Counted from the first letter of the stretch, positions 11,510 to 24,390 are shown. The stretch: DNA of 64,000 nt from Camellia lanceoleosa (GCA_025200525.1 CM045758.1:8738580-8802579), one strand, 5' to 3'. Notes: generated by a model from the sequence alone, not told the origin. Translations and numbers: made by a program.

Positions 11510-12080
11510 AAAATAGTCAATGATCAACCAAAGTGTAAGGCTTGTATAGCTAAATTGGAAACAAATCTTGAACTAGGGGCAATGATGTGATCCAGATTGG
11601 AAATAGCCCTTGAACTAAGGGCCATGATATGATTCAAATGAAGGCAACCCTTCAACTAGGGCAATAAGGTCGAATGTGATTTCGATTTGAAACGGCCCTT
11701 GAACTAGGGGCAAAAGTGTGAGGCTTGCATAGTCAAATGGAGGTAGCCCTTGAATTAGGGCAATAAGGTACCACCTTGAGAGGCTCAGGCCGAAACCCTA
11801 AGGGCACCTGCAAAAGTTAGAGCACAAAAAGAAAAAAATAATAAACAGAAAAATGAAAAGCTCGCAAGGTTGAAAACCCAAAAGGGCGGCTTTGGCAAAA
11901 GTTAGAGCGTAAAAGGAGAGTGTCAATACCCGAGTGAACCTTAGCCAAAACTATGTAGGGCTTGTGATTCAGATTGGAAACAACCCTTGAACTAGGGGCA
12001 AGAAGGTCAGATGTGATTTAAGATTTGAAGCAGTCCTTGAACTAGGGGCAAAAGATTGGATGTGATCAAAGAGTTAAAAC
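11510..12080 (+). repeat. Tandem repeats carrying CCTTGAACTAGGGGCAA
   Basis: The core CTTGAACTAGGGGCAA recurs about seven times (near 11565, 11610, 11655, 11698, 11748, 11985, 12035) in units of roughly 45-75 bp with phrases such as GATTTGAAACGGCC and GTGAGGCTTGCATAG. Single versions of the core occur after pol in element 1 and once inside its aRNH region (near 27720), so this may be amplified pol/3' noncoding sequence. Confidence 0.6.
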
Positions 12081-13630
12081 TGAATCATTTCCCAATGAAG
12101 ACCGCCTAGAAAGGCAAAACCCAGAATTTGAGAGAATGAATTTTATTATTGAATGACAGTCGAGTTCCTATCCACTACACTATGGGCAACACTAGGGGCA
12201 AATTCATACCCAATTCAACCTAGTCCCTACATCATCATATCTACCGGTCAAGTGTAGCAGTTGTTCTTATAGTTGGCTTAGAGATTCCACAATCAACATG
12301 GACAAGTTAAAGTAACCCTTGAGAGGCTCGCTGGGTTGAAAACCCGGAAGGGCGACCCAGGCAAAAGTTAGAGCAGAAAAACAAAAAAAAAAAATAGAAA
12401 CCCAAAAGAAAAAAAAAATCAAAATCAAAATCAAAAAAATCAAAAGCTCGCAAGGTTGAAAACCCGAAAGGGCGGCTTTGGCAAAAGTTAGAGCACAAAA
12501 GGAGAGTATCAATACCCGAGTGAACCTTAGCCTGAACTACGATGGCCTGATTCCTATCTTTGGGATACGTAGGTAGCTTCATCTTGAAGTTCGGCCCCAA
12601 TAAATTTTCAACTCATTCATTGCGTCCATGTTTGATTGGTGTATCTTTAGTCGACTTGGTTGTCCTATCTCGTGATTTTCTTGGTTTGTCTTCGGTCTGG
12701 TCAATTCAGTTGGTTCGATTAATTTTGGCTCCAGTTCGGTTCGGCTCAGTTCGATTCGGTTCAGTTCTCGGCTTCATTCGATTCAGATTGGCTTGGTTCA
12801 GTTATCACCATTGATTATTTGGCTTGGGGCTATGCACCTCATTGATTGATTCCAGGTTAGTTAAGTAGTGGCCATTTGCAAAAATAGGTTTTGATTAATT
12901 TGAATGAAGCTGACTAATTTTTCTCGAAAATTGTTCCATTTTGCAAAACTTGGACCACTCTTTGGATTTGAAAAGGGAAAATTTTCAGTGCTCACAGCTT
13001 AGCTTACGGATTTCAAAAAGTAAAATGGAATAAGTATGCTAATCTAATTTCATGTTGATCACAACATTTTTACAAAAAAAAAAAATCAAGAAAAAAGAAA
13101 AAAATTTCAAGGCAATGAATTAGGGTATAGTTGAGTTAGTGATTCTATCTTCTCCCCGCCGAGTCAACTCACAATGTACATCAAGCAGTGTCTTCATACC
13201 ACCAGATGTATTTATACCACCGTAGTATTCATACCACCAAGGTATATCGCAGGTATTCATACCGCTTAGTGTATTTTATACCAACAACAGATAGAAGTGT
13301 GTTTGGATTATTTTGGCTTCGTTCTTCTTTCGTTAAGTCATTTTTTTATTCAGGTCAGTGTGGATCAATGTCCAATTCAGAGTTCAAATTTCAATCAATC
13401 TCAAATTCGATCAAACAAAAGTATTTTCAAACTCAAAGTGATATGCCAGTCATGCCATTGATAAGCAAAAACAAAAAAGAGAAACTTTTATTACAATGGG
13501 AGGACATCCCGACAGAGACTCAAAAAAAAAAAAAAATCATTCAATTTCACCATTGTCATTTTCTCCTTGGTTAAAACCTTCCTTTCTTCGTATAAAACTA
13601 CGCTGAGATACGCCTGGTTAGGCCATTCAA
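12081..13630 (+). other. 3' noncoding region of element D
   Basis: Matches element 1 at 28981-29790 in the same order: CAGTCGAGTTCCTATCCA..., the unit CTTGAGAGGCTCGC...GGTTGAAAACCCG...GGCAAAAGTTAGAGCA (repeated near 11790-11900, 12315-12375 and 12445-12495), TTTGGGATACGTAGG, and later GGGAAAATTTTCAGTGCTCACA. A run of GTTCGGTTC/GGTTCAG repeats lies at 12710-12800. The ORFs here are low-complexity and not supported. Confidence 0.6.
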
Positions 13631-14940
13631 TCGCTTCGCTTTGGGCACCGCGCTTGTGCATCAATTTCAATCGCCCTACTTTGGGCACCGCCGCTTGTGC
13701 ATCAATATCAAGAGTCTCGCTTTGGGCACCTCCTTTGTGCATCAATTTCAATCGCCTTTGGGCACCGTGACCGCTTTGTGCATCAATTTCAACCGCTCGC
13801 TTGGCACCGCCGCTTTGTGCATCAATTTCAATCGCCTCTACTTTGGGCACCGCGATTTGTGCATCAATTTCAATCGCCCCGCTGGGCACCGCATCGCTTT
13901 GTGCATCAATATCAATCGCCTTCGGGCACCGCGACCGCTTTGTGCATCAATTTCAATCGCTTTGGGCACCGCATCGCTTTGTGCATCAATTTCAATCGCT
14001 TTGGGCACCGCATCGCTTGTGCATCAAATTCAATCGCCGCTGGGCACCGTGACCGCTTGTGCATCAATTTCAACCGCTTTGGGCAATCGCATCCGCTTGT
14101 GCATCAATTCAATCGCCTCATGGCACCGCATTGGTGCATCAATTTCAATCACCGCTGGGCACCCCAACGCTGTGCATCAATTCAATCGCTCGCTTTGGGC
14201 ACCGCATCGCTTGTGCATCAATTTTAATCGCCGCTGGGCACCGCCGCGTGTATCAAATTCAACCGCCTCGCATGGGCACCGTGACTACTTTGTGCATCAA
14301 TTTCAATCGCTCATGGGCACCGCATCGCGTGCATCAATTTCAATCGCTTCGCGGCACCGCTGCATGCATCAATTTCAATCGCTTCGCTGGCACCGTGACC
14401 GCAGCATCAATATCAATCGCCCGCTGGGCACCGTCGCTTTGTGCATCAATTTCAATCGCTTCGGGCACCGTGACCGCTTGTGCATCAAATTCAATCGCCT
14501 TTGGGCACCGTGACCGCGTGCATCAAATTCAATCCGCTTGGCACCGTGACCGCGTGCATCAATATCAATCGCACTGCTTTGTGCATCAATATCAATCGCC
14601 CTGCTTTGGGCACCGCACTGTTTTGTGCATCAAATTCAATTGCCCTGCTTTGGGCACCGCACTACTTTGTGCATCAATATCAATCGCCCTGCTTTGGGCG
14701 CCGCACTACTTTGTGCATCAATATCAATCGCCCTGCTTTGGGCACCGCACTACTTTGTGCATCAATTTCAATTGCCCTGCTTTGGGCACCGCACTGCTTT
14801 GTGCATCAATTTCAATCTCCCTACTTTGGGCACCGCACTGCTTTGTGCATCCATTTCAATCGCCCTGCTTTGGGCACCGCACTGCTTTGTGCATCCACTT
14901 CAAGCGCCCTGCTTTGGGCATTGCACTGTCTTGTGCACCC
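13630..14940 (+). repeat. ~50-bp tandem array, about 26 copies
   Basis: The unit is close to TTTGGGCACCGCACTGCTTT then GTGCATCAATTTCAATCGCC. Copies from 14570 to 14900 are regular; those from 13790 to 14560 are shortened by many small deletions. The array gives overlapping ORFs of up to 325 codons in all three forward frames, with repeated CASISIA, CINFNR and VHQFQS peptides. That is what a repeat without stop codons does, so no gene is called. It is not CRISPR: there are no unique spacers. Confidence 0.9.
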
Positions 14941-15795
14941 TCCACTCGCACTGTCTTGAGCACTCCCGGTCTAGGAGACCTTAAATCCCATAAAGGTACA
15001 ATTCCTTTGGTGTTTGTCGTGCTCGAACGACTCTAGGTGGTCTGGTATAGCCACCTGCCTGTGATTGCAATGAGTTCCTAGGCGACCAACTGCGACGGTG
15101 GAAACTAGAGTTCGAATGGCCGAGACCTAGAACGCAAAAGGTTCAGGATTTCGGAGATGAAAGTCTGGTTTAAATACCCAGGGGTGTATCCCCGGCTTGA
15201 AATCTGTATGGCAGCCCCATAGGTTGAGGTAGCTTGTATGCGCCTCAATTCTGGATACTGAATCAACCTAGTCTGTCACCTCGTTGGAGAATAGGGAAAG
15301 TTGTAAATATGATCAGAAACGCGGCATCCATGGCCACCCAAATCGGTTAAAAAATAGCAGGTGCGCCTGTCTGTTTACACCACCCCTTCTCCTCTCGCGT
15401 GAGACGTGTTAGGTTGTTGATTCACTCGGTTAAAAACATCAAAAGGCTCGCCATTTACAGCATCTTTCCTCCTTACGCATGAGACGTGTAAGGATGTTGA
15501 TTACTCCTGGTTGAGGTCTTGCCTCTCTTGCATAAACCATGAATTTCCAAACAAACCGGCTTCGCGAAGCTTGTAAGTCCAACTTTCAAACTACATTTTA
15601 AGCATATCACTTGCATTCTCGCCTCAACTACGCCGGTTTGATTCCTTGCAAAGGATACGAGGCAACCTTCGTTCAACCACTTGCATTACATGTTGTTTGT
15701 TTGCCCAAGTCTTATGGCCTTGTCAAAGGGTCGTTTTGGGCTTTGATATTCACTCACGCCATGAAATGACTTTGAGCTTTGTCAAAGAGGGGCAA
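14941..15795 (+). other. 3' internal end of element D with polypurine tract
   Basis: Two related stretches with GTGAGACGTGTTAGG.TTGTTGATT and CGGTTAAAAACATC (15395-15510) recall the 57-bp repeats of element 1 (39150-39665). TTTGATTCCTTGCAAAGGATACG... (15640) matches 40030. The end GTCAAAGAGGGGCAA (15781-15795) is the polypurine tract. No gene is seen. Confidence 0.65.
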
Positions 15796-18700
15796 TCAGA
15801 GACACCCTGCTTTGACCGCCCTAAGACTTGGGCGCTTTCTTTTGATTACCCGATGATGACAATTAGAATGTGTTTCTCACAAAATTCTCAGTATGAAAGA
15901 TGGAATTTAAGTTTTAATCCCAACCTTCACCCATTTTTTGGCCAAACTATTTTAGACCTTAAAACCCTCTTTTCAAAATATGTTTTTTTTTTTTAAATGT
16001 TTCTACAATGTCCGAGGCTCCCATTTCGATTAAAATGTTGCACTTTTCAGTAAACCGAGTAAGGACAAAGTGGAAATAAATGGAAGGGAGGTGAACTTTT
16101 TTTGAAAAATATTTAAAAACATCTTCTTTATAGGTTTGGAGTTAAAGGAAATAGGAGGGGATGAAAGAAAACTGGTTTAGGAAAAGAATGAGTATCAAAT
16201 CATTAAGAAGGAAATGAGCAGCCTTCACTAAATTAGGCATTTCTCTTTGTACACTTGGAATTTAAATGTGAGGCCACCACCATTGGAAAGTAGATTTCTG
16301 GGGCTTCAATTTAGACCCAAGAACCACCTTAGACCAAGTCCAAATAAGGGAGATATGCCTATTTGAAGTTGAGATTCAAAGCAGATTTTGTTGACCCAGC
16401 CCGAGACAGCCTTTACTAAATTAGGTATATCTCTTTGTACACTTGGAATTTAAATATGAGGCCACCACCATTGGAAAGTAGACTTCTGAGGCTTCAATTT
16501 GGACCCAAGAACCACCTAAAACCAAGTCCATATGGAGGAGATATGCCCATTTGAAGTTAGACTTAAAAGCAGATTTTGTTGACTCGGCCCAAAACAACAA
16601 TAGCCCATTTTTCTTTTTTTTGGTTCGGTTGGGACAACCCATAGATCCGTTTTTCTAACCCAAATATGCTCCAATGCATGTATACTCATCCCCCATTACC
16701 TAGTGTTTGCTCCATTGAAGATAATGCTCCATTTTTGCTCCCATTAGCTCCATTAGTGTTCCATTAGCTCCATTACCTTCATTTATGCTCTATCTTGTCT
16801 TCCACCATATCCTCCACCATTTCTCCACTTGCTTAGCATATAAGTATACATCTGATTGTTGAAAGGAGGAGGAGAATAGATTAAGGAGAGAACATTTGAG
16901 CTAGAGAAAAGAGGAAGGGAGAAAAATTGAGTTTTTGAGCTAAACACACTCCCATCTTCCATATACACCCCATACCTTCCATAGCTACTGAAATTCCTCA
17001 TTTCCATACACCAAAACCACTCTAAAAATTCTGATATAGCTAAAGATCAATTGCCTTGATCATAAGGAAGAGTGCTTAGTGATTGAAAGTGAGAAAAACT
17101 AGAGAGTTAGCCACTTTCCATACCATAAACTCCATAATTTCGAATTGAGAATTTGAGAACACACTTCCTACACTTGAGGGTGATCAAGAGGAAGTTTGGG
17201 AATCAAGAAGTTCAATCTTTCTTTCAAAGGTGAAGTTTTAGTCTTTCATTTTCTTATATTTTATATCTCATATTTATTTTCTTGCTTTATATTTCATAGT
17301 GTGTTGTTATAATCCTAGTGGTTTGTTTAGCTTATACTTATTTATTTATTTATTTATTTTTATTCGCATGTTTTAATTTCATATTAGTTTTGTTGTAATC
17401 TTGTATGTTCTACCTCATATTTATTTTTATTTTTTTTCTTGTATTAGTCTCATATTAGTTTTGTTGTAATCTTGCATGTTCTACCTCATATTTATTTTTA
17501 TTTTTTTGTATTAGTCTCATATTAGTTTTGTTGTAATCTTGCATGTTCTACCTCATATTTATTTTTATTTTTTGTATTAGTCTCATATTAGTTTTGTTGT
17601 AATCTTGCATGTTCTATCTTATATTTGTTTTATTGTTTTAAGTTTATGTTGTAAGTTTGCACTTTTTATTTTATTTTATATTTGTTTTCTTGTTTTTTTT
17701 TTAATCTAATTGGTAGTGGTTAGTTGAGCCACCTACATATTTTTTTGTTTGTGCCTTTTCTTGGTTTCAAGAACAAGCCAGTTTTGCTTGGCCTGGTTGG
17801 CAGCCGACCTATTTGGCTTGTTGGTTAGCTTCTTCTAACAAGATGGCGAATCTCCCAATGTTGACTAATTTCCGCCGATTATTCCAAAGAACATGAAGCT
17901 TTTTATTTTATTTATTTTTATTTTGAGTGTTTTGTGAGGTTTTTATTTTGATGTAATATTCTCCTCATCCCTCTAATTTGGATTTGTAATATGAAAGTGT
18001 TGTAATAATCCCCACCCTTCTTCTTTCTATCCCATTCTTTTTACTTACTTTCCTTATTTGTACATAAATATCATATTTATTTTTCATCATATTCATGCTT
18101 TGCATCCATGTTTCATGCATCTTGATTCGCTAAGTTTGCATTTGTGATTTAATCAATTTCTATGTGATTATGTGCGCCACCTCATGTTCTTGAGATGATT
18201 CACATGTCATATCTTAGAAGCTAATCTTTAGTTGCATCTCATGAGTGAATTGCATTAGGATTCAGATATAAGATCATGCATATTTTACTAACTTTGTTTT
18301 GTAGTCGCTTGAGGGACGCCAATCTGTGAGTTTTTATGCTTTAGCATCCCGCTTGTGTGTGTTTTTCTTACTATGTCTAGTATTCTACCATGAGGCTATT
18401 TGCTTATGTGATATAACTCTATGAATGCCAAAGGATGGAGGTTGTGTCGCTTAATTTGGAATGATGTTGATTTTTCATGCTTGTAAACTCAATTTATTTG
18501 GGTTGTACATCGTCAAAACTCTTTCAAAATGCATGATATCAAATTGTTCCAAAATGAATGGCATAGTCTATACTTGTATGCTTCACATAGTAAATTTTAG
18601 GATTTATTAACTAATCAGAACATAAACATATAAAGAAAATAAGTCATATCATGGTTTAGTAGAGGCCGATCTTTTGATCGGGTGAGCGGGGGTGCTCATT

Positions 18701-18993
18701 ATTGACCTTCCCCTCTCATACCTAAGGTTCCGAGCCAAGCATCCTTGGTTACGCATTTAACAAAGGGCCTTGGCACCGAGTCATGTGTTTCCTAATTTCC
18801 CAAAATATTAGGTGGCGACTCTGAGATCTGATGACGCAGTCCATTTTTGACAAAATTGCAATAAAATGGATTTTCAATAAAAGTTGCAAAATATGGACTC
18901 TCATCTACGGTTCACATTGCACTCGTGAAACTTGAGATCAAAGAGATCTCGGGAGTCTGAATCGCTTAACGCTGGTACCCCCTGCATGTTACA
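15796..18993 (+). repeat. LTR D2 of element D (about 3.2 kb)
   Basis: Copy of LTR D1, preceded by the polypurine tract and starting TCAGAGACACCCTG, ending GCATGTTACA. It has the U3 duplication (16221-16600), TATA-like CATATAAGTATAC (16838-16850), the 66-bp repeats (17379-17625) and the hairpin at 18666-18681. Immediately after it begins LINE sequence in place of a primer-binding site. ORFs inside are shadows. Confidence 0.8.
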
Positions 18994-21667
18994 GCTTCAC
19001 TCACTGGTCAAGATAAATTACTATAAAAGTGTGGTGTGTGGGATTGGGCTTACAAATGAGCTATCTAAAGAATATGCCTCCATGTTGAATTGTGCTCATC
19101 AAAGTTTGCCTTTAAAGTATTTGGGTATGCCCTTGGGGGGTAACCCAAGGAGAAGACGGACTTGGAAACCAATAATTGATAAAGTTAACTAGAAGTTGGC
19201 TTCTTGGAAAAGGAGGTTCTTATCTTTTGCTGGTAGGCTGACTATGATTAAGTCTGTGCTTTCATCCTTACCAACATATTATCTATCTTTGTTCAAGATG
19301 CCTGAAGGGCTTGCTAAGGAGATTGAAAAAATCTAGTCCAGATTCTTATGGAGAGGTGATGCTCTAAGAAGAAAAATTCATCTAGTAAAATGGGGGGAAG
19401 TAACACAAAGCAAAAGTTCTGGGGGTTTAGGTATAAGAAAAGTGAGGCTTATGAATGCTTGTCTTCTCTTGAAGTGGTGGTGGAGATTTGGATCCAAACC
19501 GACAAGCTTCGAAACGAGTAATTTGCAAGAAATATGGTGAGGTTGGAGGGTTGGTGGCCACTACCGCCGAGGGTCCAAGGTTATCTCCGGGTCCGAGAGA
19601 TATTCAGGGATTGCTGCCCATTGGCCTCGCTTGGTGGAATTCTTCAAAAACAATATCTCCTTATTGTTGGTAATGGAAGAAACATCAAGTTCTCGTGTCA
19701 TAATTGGGTTGGTAACGATGTCTTAAAGATGAATTTCCAAGATTATACTGTGGTCCATTGACAAAGATGAATCAGGAAATGTTAAGCAAGAGAAGAAATG
19801 GAAATGATGAGTGGAAGTCGGCTCAGAGAGATTTGTTTCAAAGTGGGAACTAGAAGATTTGAGGCGGAAAATAATGCTTCTCAATGCTCCAATTATTCGG
19901 GATGGGATGGTGGACAAAGTTGAATTGGAATGCGTAAAATTCGGGGTTTTTCTGCCTCTTCGTTTATAAGTGGAGGCAAGATCTGCTGAAGCTAGCAAAG
20001 AACGTAGTAGGGTATATATGGAAGAATTAGGCTCCACCTAAGGTGCGCTTCTTTGGTCAAGTTAGCATGGAAAGAAAGAATTAAGACCGCCACTATCTTC
20101 AAAGACTAGGTATCCTTTCTCGCCGCTTTACATTAACCGTATTTTTTGCAGGATGAAGTAGAGGATATAAATCATGTGTCATTGCCTTGCCCATTTATTT
20201 GGAGGATTTGGTCAAATATTATCAATTGGTGGGGAGTTTATTAGGTAATGCCTCGATCCGTGTCCGGATTGTTGCAAAGGTGGATTGGTCTAAAACTAAA
20301 TAAAAAGGAGTTATCCATCTCGAAAGCTATACCATTGGCGTGCTCGTCTATTTGGAAGCAGAGGAATGAAAGCATTTTTAAGGGCTCACGGTGAATTTTG
20401 AAGGGCTATGTGATTCAATCAAGGCTAGGGTTGCTATATGGGTCAACTTCTAACCCCTCTCAGATTACTCAATTAATGACTTTGTGTATAATCTCAAGCA
20501 GTTAGATTTTTGCCCGAGGGCCGATTGGGTCCGGTTGAAATGTCAGGTTTCTCGCAGCCAAGTTCAACATCCGTCCGATTGTCGGTTTTGCTTCGCTTCG
20601 CAGCAAGTCATCATGATCTAGTTTAAGGATATGGATTTAGCTTTTTGGGCCTGATTTGGACTGAAGCTGAGCTGTTTCTGCATGTGTGAACCTGCTCTGT
20701 TCTGTTTGCAGATGGATGGAGTGTTTGCTTTGGGTTGGGTGGGTTCAGAGTCCAGGTTGAGGATGGCAATCAGTTTGAGGTTGCATAGTCTTGGTGTCTG
20801 CTGAAGGTGTGGGTATGCTGCACACATCTGCACTTTTGGTGGCTCTAAAAGTGCAGATTGCTACTCCAACTCAGTGTTGGGGTTGTTCTGTTCTGTTCTG
20901 GATTCCTTGGGTGTTTATGTTGTCCAAAGGTGAGAGGTTGCATGACATAGGTCATTGTTTGCTCTGCTGCTGTTAATTGTTGGTCCGGTTGACTGCTTCT
21001 GCTGCATTGAAAAGGGGTGAGTGTTGCTAATCTGCTGTTGTAGCAAATATGTCAGCCCGGTGGAGTTTTTGTCAGAAGGAAGGTGTCTAAGGTTCAGGAA
21101 GGAGGCTGCTGAGAGGATGTATGTTTTAGGTCGGGAGCTTAAGGTGTTGATCAGAGTCCCAAGGCAGCAGCAGAGTGGCTATGCATCTGCCGCATTGGTG
21201 TATCTGTTGCTGTGTTTTTGTTGCTATTTTCCATCATCAGTAAGGGTCCAACTTGAGTCAAAACTGCTGCATGAAGTCAGCCAATGCATTAGAGTGTTTG
21301 CCCGTGGATGTGTGGTTGCAGTGTGGATGGATCAGCTAATCGGCTACTCGTGTTGTTGTTCTATCTCAGCAGGCGTATGGTCTATCCGTGGTTGCTCTAT
21401 CTGCTGGCCTTGCAGCAGCCTTCAGATCGATGCAAAGGGTGTTTTTGCTTCCGCCTTTCTTTTCTCGCTTGTTCGTTGGTTGCTCACCAACCTTGGTGGC
21501 GTTAGCAAATGATAGGTTGGGCTCCTTTGTGCCAACCTGGTTGGGATGATTGAGCTCAATGTGATGCTTTTGCGCTCGCCTTTCTTTATTGATGTATTTT
21601 ATCTTGCACTTTGTACTATATTTTCATCAATAAAGCTTATTCGTTTTGCCGATCAAAAAAAAAAAAG
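18994..21667 (+). pseudogene. L1-type LINE, 5'-truncated, with 3' UTR and poly(A)
   Basis: From about 19015 the translation gives the C-terminal part of a plant L1 reverse transcriptase and its thumb: [53 protein letters not shown] and GGLGIRKVRLMNACLLLKWWWRF. At about 20030-20230 is a zf-RVT region (APPKVRFF, ...NHVLLPCPFIWRIW). Stops and frameshifts occur throughout (for example near 19190 and 19335), so it is dead. A long noncoding tail follows, ending with CAATAAAGC (about 21630) and a 12-base poly(A) at 21655-21666. The 5' part including the endonuclease and most RT motifs is missing, as is usual for LINE copies. Confidence 0.85.
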
Positions 21668-21989
21668 TGATCTAATGCATCGCTGGTCGCAATGCACCAC
21701 CAAAGGGCTTAGCTTCCAAGCATCATTTCTAGTCGACAGTACACATTTTTGGCCAACAGATGGCCGACATGCTACTAATGCAAGCCTCAGAGAACACTTG
21801 GTAAGGTGAAGTAAAAAGATTCTGAAGTATGCTCAATCCTGCAAACAGAGACTCTCAAGAGCAAAATAGTGGTCTTCCCGAGTGAGAACCGGGCATTTAC
21901 ATTTTCCACTTCCTAAGGCAGAGCAGTGGCAACATAGTTTAATGTTTTACATGCTTAGTTTATTCGCATTGGTGTTGTAATTTAATTAA
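21668..21989 (+). repeat. Fragment of the 5' LTR of element 1
   Basis: From about 21676 this matches LTR F at about 42040-42366 almost base for base: CATTTTTGGCC.ACAGATGGCCGA, GATTCTGAAGTATGCTCAA.CCTG, CAAACAGAGACTCTCAAGAG, TTAATGTTTTACATGCT. It then passes directly into gag at 21990. The rest of the LTR, primer site and leader are absent, so a deletion removed about the last 2.2 kb of the LTR plus the leader. Confidence 0.75.
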
Positions 21990-23330
21990 TCAGACGCTGC
22001 CCGCCAAGCTGAGGTCACAGCCCGTCAAGCTGAGATCGCAGCCCGTGAAACAGAATTGATAGATAGGCTTCAGCAACAACAAAATCAACCGACAATAGCC
22101 TCTGCATCCTATGCACCCCCAGCAGGAATTCCGGCACCCGGGGTCACAATTAATGTCCAAGAAAATGTGGGCATTCAAGCAGATTCGATCCCACCTCAGA
22201 CCTCCAAGGCACCAATTTATCAAACATAGGCGCCGTTTGAATTCGAGGTTGACCCTACTACATTGAAGGTCAGCAAGCTAGAAAAGCTTTTCAAACGGGT
22301 GCAGGGCGTGAATTCAATCCCTGATATTGAGGATGGCTATACTAACTTGACAATGACTTTGCCAGACAGATTTAAGATGTCGCACATAGACCGGTTTGAT
22401 GGTTCCGAGGATCCTATGGTCTATCTACAGTTATTTTCAGATATCCTACGACCAATGGGTCTTTCCAGACTGCAGAAACTATTGCTTTTTGGTCGGACCC
22501 TGTCGGGTATAGCGGCCATTTGGTATGCCAAGCTGGCTTTGTGAAGAGGAATTGTGATGAAATGGCCGAGGCCTTTGTAGTGCAGTACTCCTACAATACT
22601 CAGATCGAGGTCATTACTCGTGATCTTGAAGCGACCTGCCAAGAACCAAATGAGGGTTTCTCGGATTTTGTGACTCGATGGAGGGCTAAGGCTTCTATGA
22701 TGACTACCCAGCCATTCGAAAAAGATCAGATCAGAATGATCATCCGCAACCTGCAGGGGAAATTGCTGCAGAAAATGATTGTCTTGCCCTTGTTCACTTT
22801 CGTTGATCTCCATGAGATAAGAGCTCACATTGAGGATGCAATGAGACAAGGGTTGATAAATGATGAGAAAGAGCAGCCCAAAAGGGCTTTCACACGTAGT
22901 TCTAATGTGACTACTAGCGGTAGCGCAGCTGCATGGCCTTCGGATGCGAGCATGGTAACCACCACACCCAAGACTGCCAACCCCTTTACTGGTACATCCA
23001 ACATAACCTCACAAACCTCAAGCCATTGGACCTGGGGCTAGAGGGTCTTCACCCTACTCTATATGTCCTTATTTGCAACCTTGAGGGTCCTAATCAAAAA
23101 AGGGCATCTTAAACCGTTAGAACAACGCCCATTGCCCGATCTCCTCCCACCTAAACATAACCCGGCCAAACACTGTGCTTTTCACCAACAGTATGGTCAT
23201 GACACTGATCAGTGCTACAGACTGCGTTATGAGATTTAAGATCTCATTGACAATAAGGTGATAGCACCTCCTAAAAAACCCAACGTCACTACAAATCCTC
23301 TCTCACCACATAACCAAACCCCTCCACCCC
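21990..23330 (+). pseudogene. gag of element 1 (Tat-lineage Ty3/gypsy), broken
   Basis: The nucleocapsid/capsid precursor forms the particle and binds element RNA. An N-terminal Gln/Glu/Ala/Arg-rich helix (ARQAEVTARQAEIAARETEL) is followed by the capsid-like part: LTMTLPDRFKMSHIDRFDG, DPMVYLQLFSDI, a frameshift near 22545, then VQYSYNTQIEVITRDLEA, EGFSDFVTRWRAKASMM and LHEIRAHIEDAMRQG. After a Pro/Ser/Thr-rich linker a Cys/His cluster (CAFHQQYGHDTDQC, about 23173-23215) resembles the zinc-binding motif of Tat gag. In-frame stops near 22228, 22544, 23041 and 23238 break it. The order gag, PR, RT, RH, INT confirms Ty3/gypsy. Confidence 0.85.
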
Positions 23331-23413
23331 GGTAAATAAACCTCATCTAGACACTGGCCGTCCCTTATGACCCCAGTATATATATCACCCCTGCCCACCT
23401 ACCTAAACCGGCG

Positions 23414-24390
23414 TTGTTCATCCCTGAGAGCATAGACTTGTGCATGATGAACATGTCAACAATCCAAACTAAACTCGTGGTGGTGACAGTGGAAGAAGAA
23501 GGGAAGTCAGCCTTGGTGGAGAATGTTAGTCCATTGCCTGAGGGCTCTGAGGACTTAATTGAGGAGGTGTATAACCCGAGCTGCTATATTGTGCCAATCA
23601 ACCAAGATAAGCCGGAAGTGGTCTTGGCAACTGGGATGGAGGTTAGTGTAGTCCGAGAAGATGGGCCAAGCCAGGGATTAGATGATCTAGCCGACCTGGA
23701 GGAGGATTTGGATAATTTGCAGTTCTTCGATGAGCAAGATCAAGGAGACGTGCATATTAATTGGTTTGATTTGAATGTGTCAACAGACAATTCTAGGTGG
23801 CTAAGTGATGAACCAGATATAGATGAGGGAACTGAATCAAAGCTTGGAGAACAGAAAGCGGGAACCGTAACAATGGCCGGAACGGCCGAGAGGAAGGGTA
23901 AACTACCAGAAAGCACTGGTAAAGAACAATTGGCTCAGGAACTGGGCATTGTTAGCACTGTACATACAGAACAAGAAGCTATGCTGGAGTGGCTTGGAAA
24001 AAGAAATGAGTGAAAGTGATCAGAAAGTTGGAATAGCTTAACACCCCATGGGGAATGTTTCAGCTGAGGGAACACTTAGACCGGAACTGGACAATTGCTT
24101 GTCGGTTGCCGAAGGTATGTGGTGGGAAGATGATGATTTGCGTCTTGCCCACACTGATGAGGATTGGGGTGAAGGCCTTCCTAACAATACGGTATGTGGA
24201 AGAAGTTGACCACATGACAAAAGTGGCCGATATTTCAAACCTTCGTGATCTCGACCAACCCGAGGCATTTGGGAATGACAAAAATGTAGAGAAACAGAAG
24301 GAAAAACAGTTAGAGGAAGAGGCTGTGCTGAAACAGTTGAAGAAGATTCAAGCTAACATATCTATCTGGGGGCTACTTATGGCTTCGTGA
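23414..24390 (+). pseudogene. Acidic linker region between gag and protease of element 1
   Basis: Two open pieces (23414-24013 and 24055-24390) are rich in Glu and Asp (for example GLDDLADLEEDLDNLQFFDE) and contain NWFDLNVSTDNSRW. No catalytic domain is recognised. Tat-lineage elements often have a long, poorly conserved segment here. A frameshift or stop separates the two pieces at about 24013. Confidence 0.55.

Noticed and set aside
13630..14940. Regularly spaced repeats resembling a CRISPR array
   Set aside because: The whole unit repeats, with no unique spacers, and the DNA is plant nuclear; there are no cas genes.
13641..15036. ORFs of up to 325 codons in all three forward frames
   Set aside because: They come from a 50-bp tandem repeat that lacks stops in every frame; there is no protein family and no codon pattern.
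21021..21512. 163-codon ORF in the LINE tail
   Set aside because: It lies after the RVT zinc-finger region in the 3' UTR, is Cys/Leu/Ser-rich, and resembles no LINE protein.
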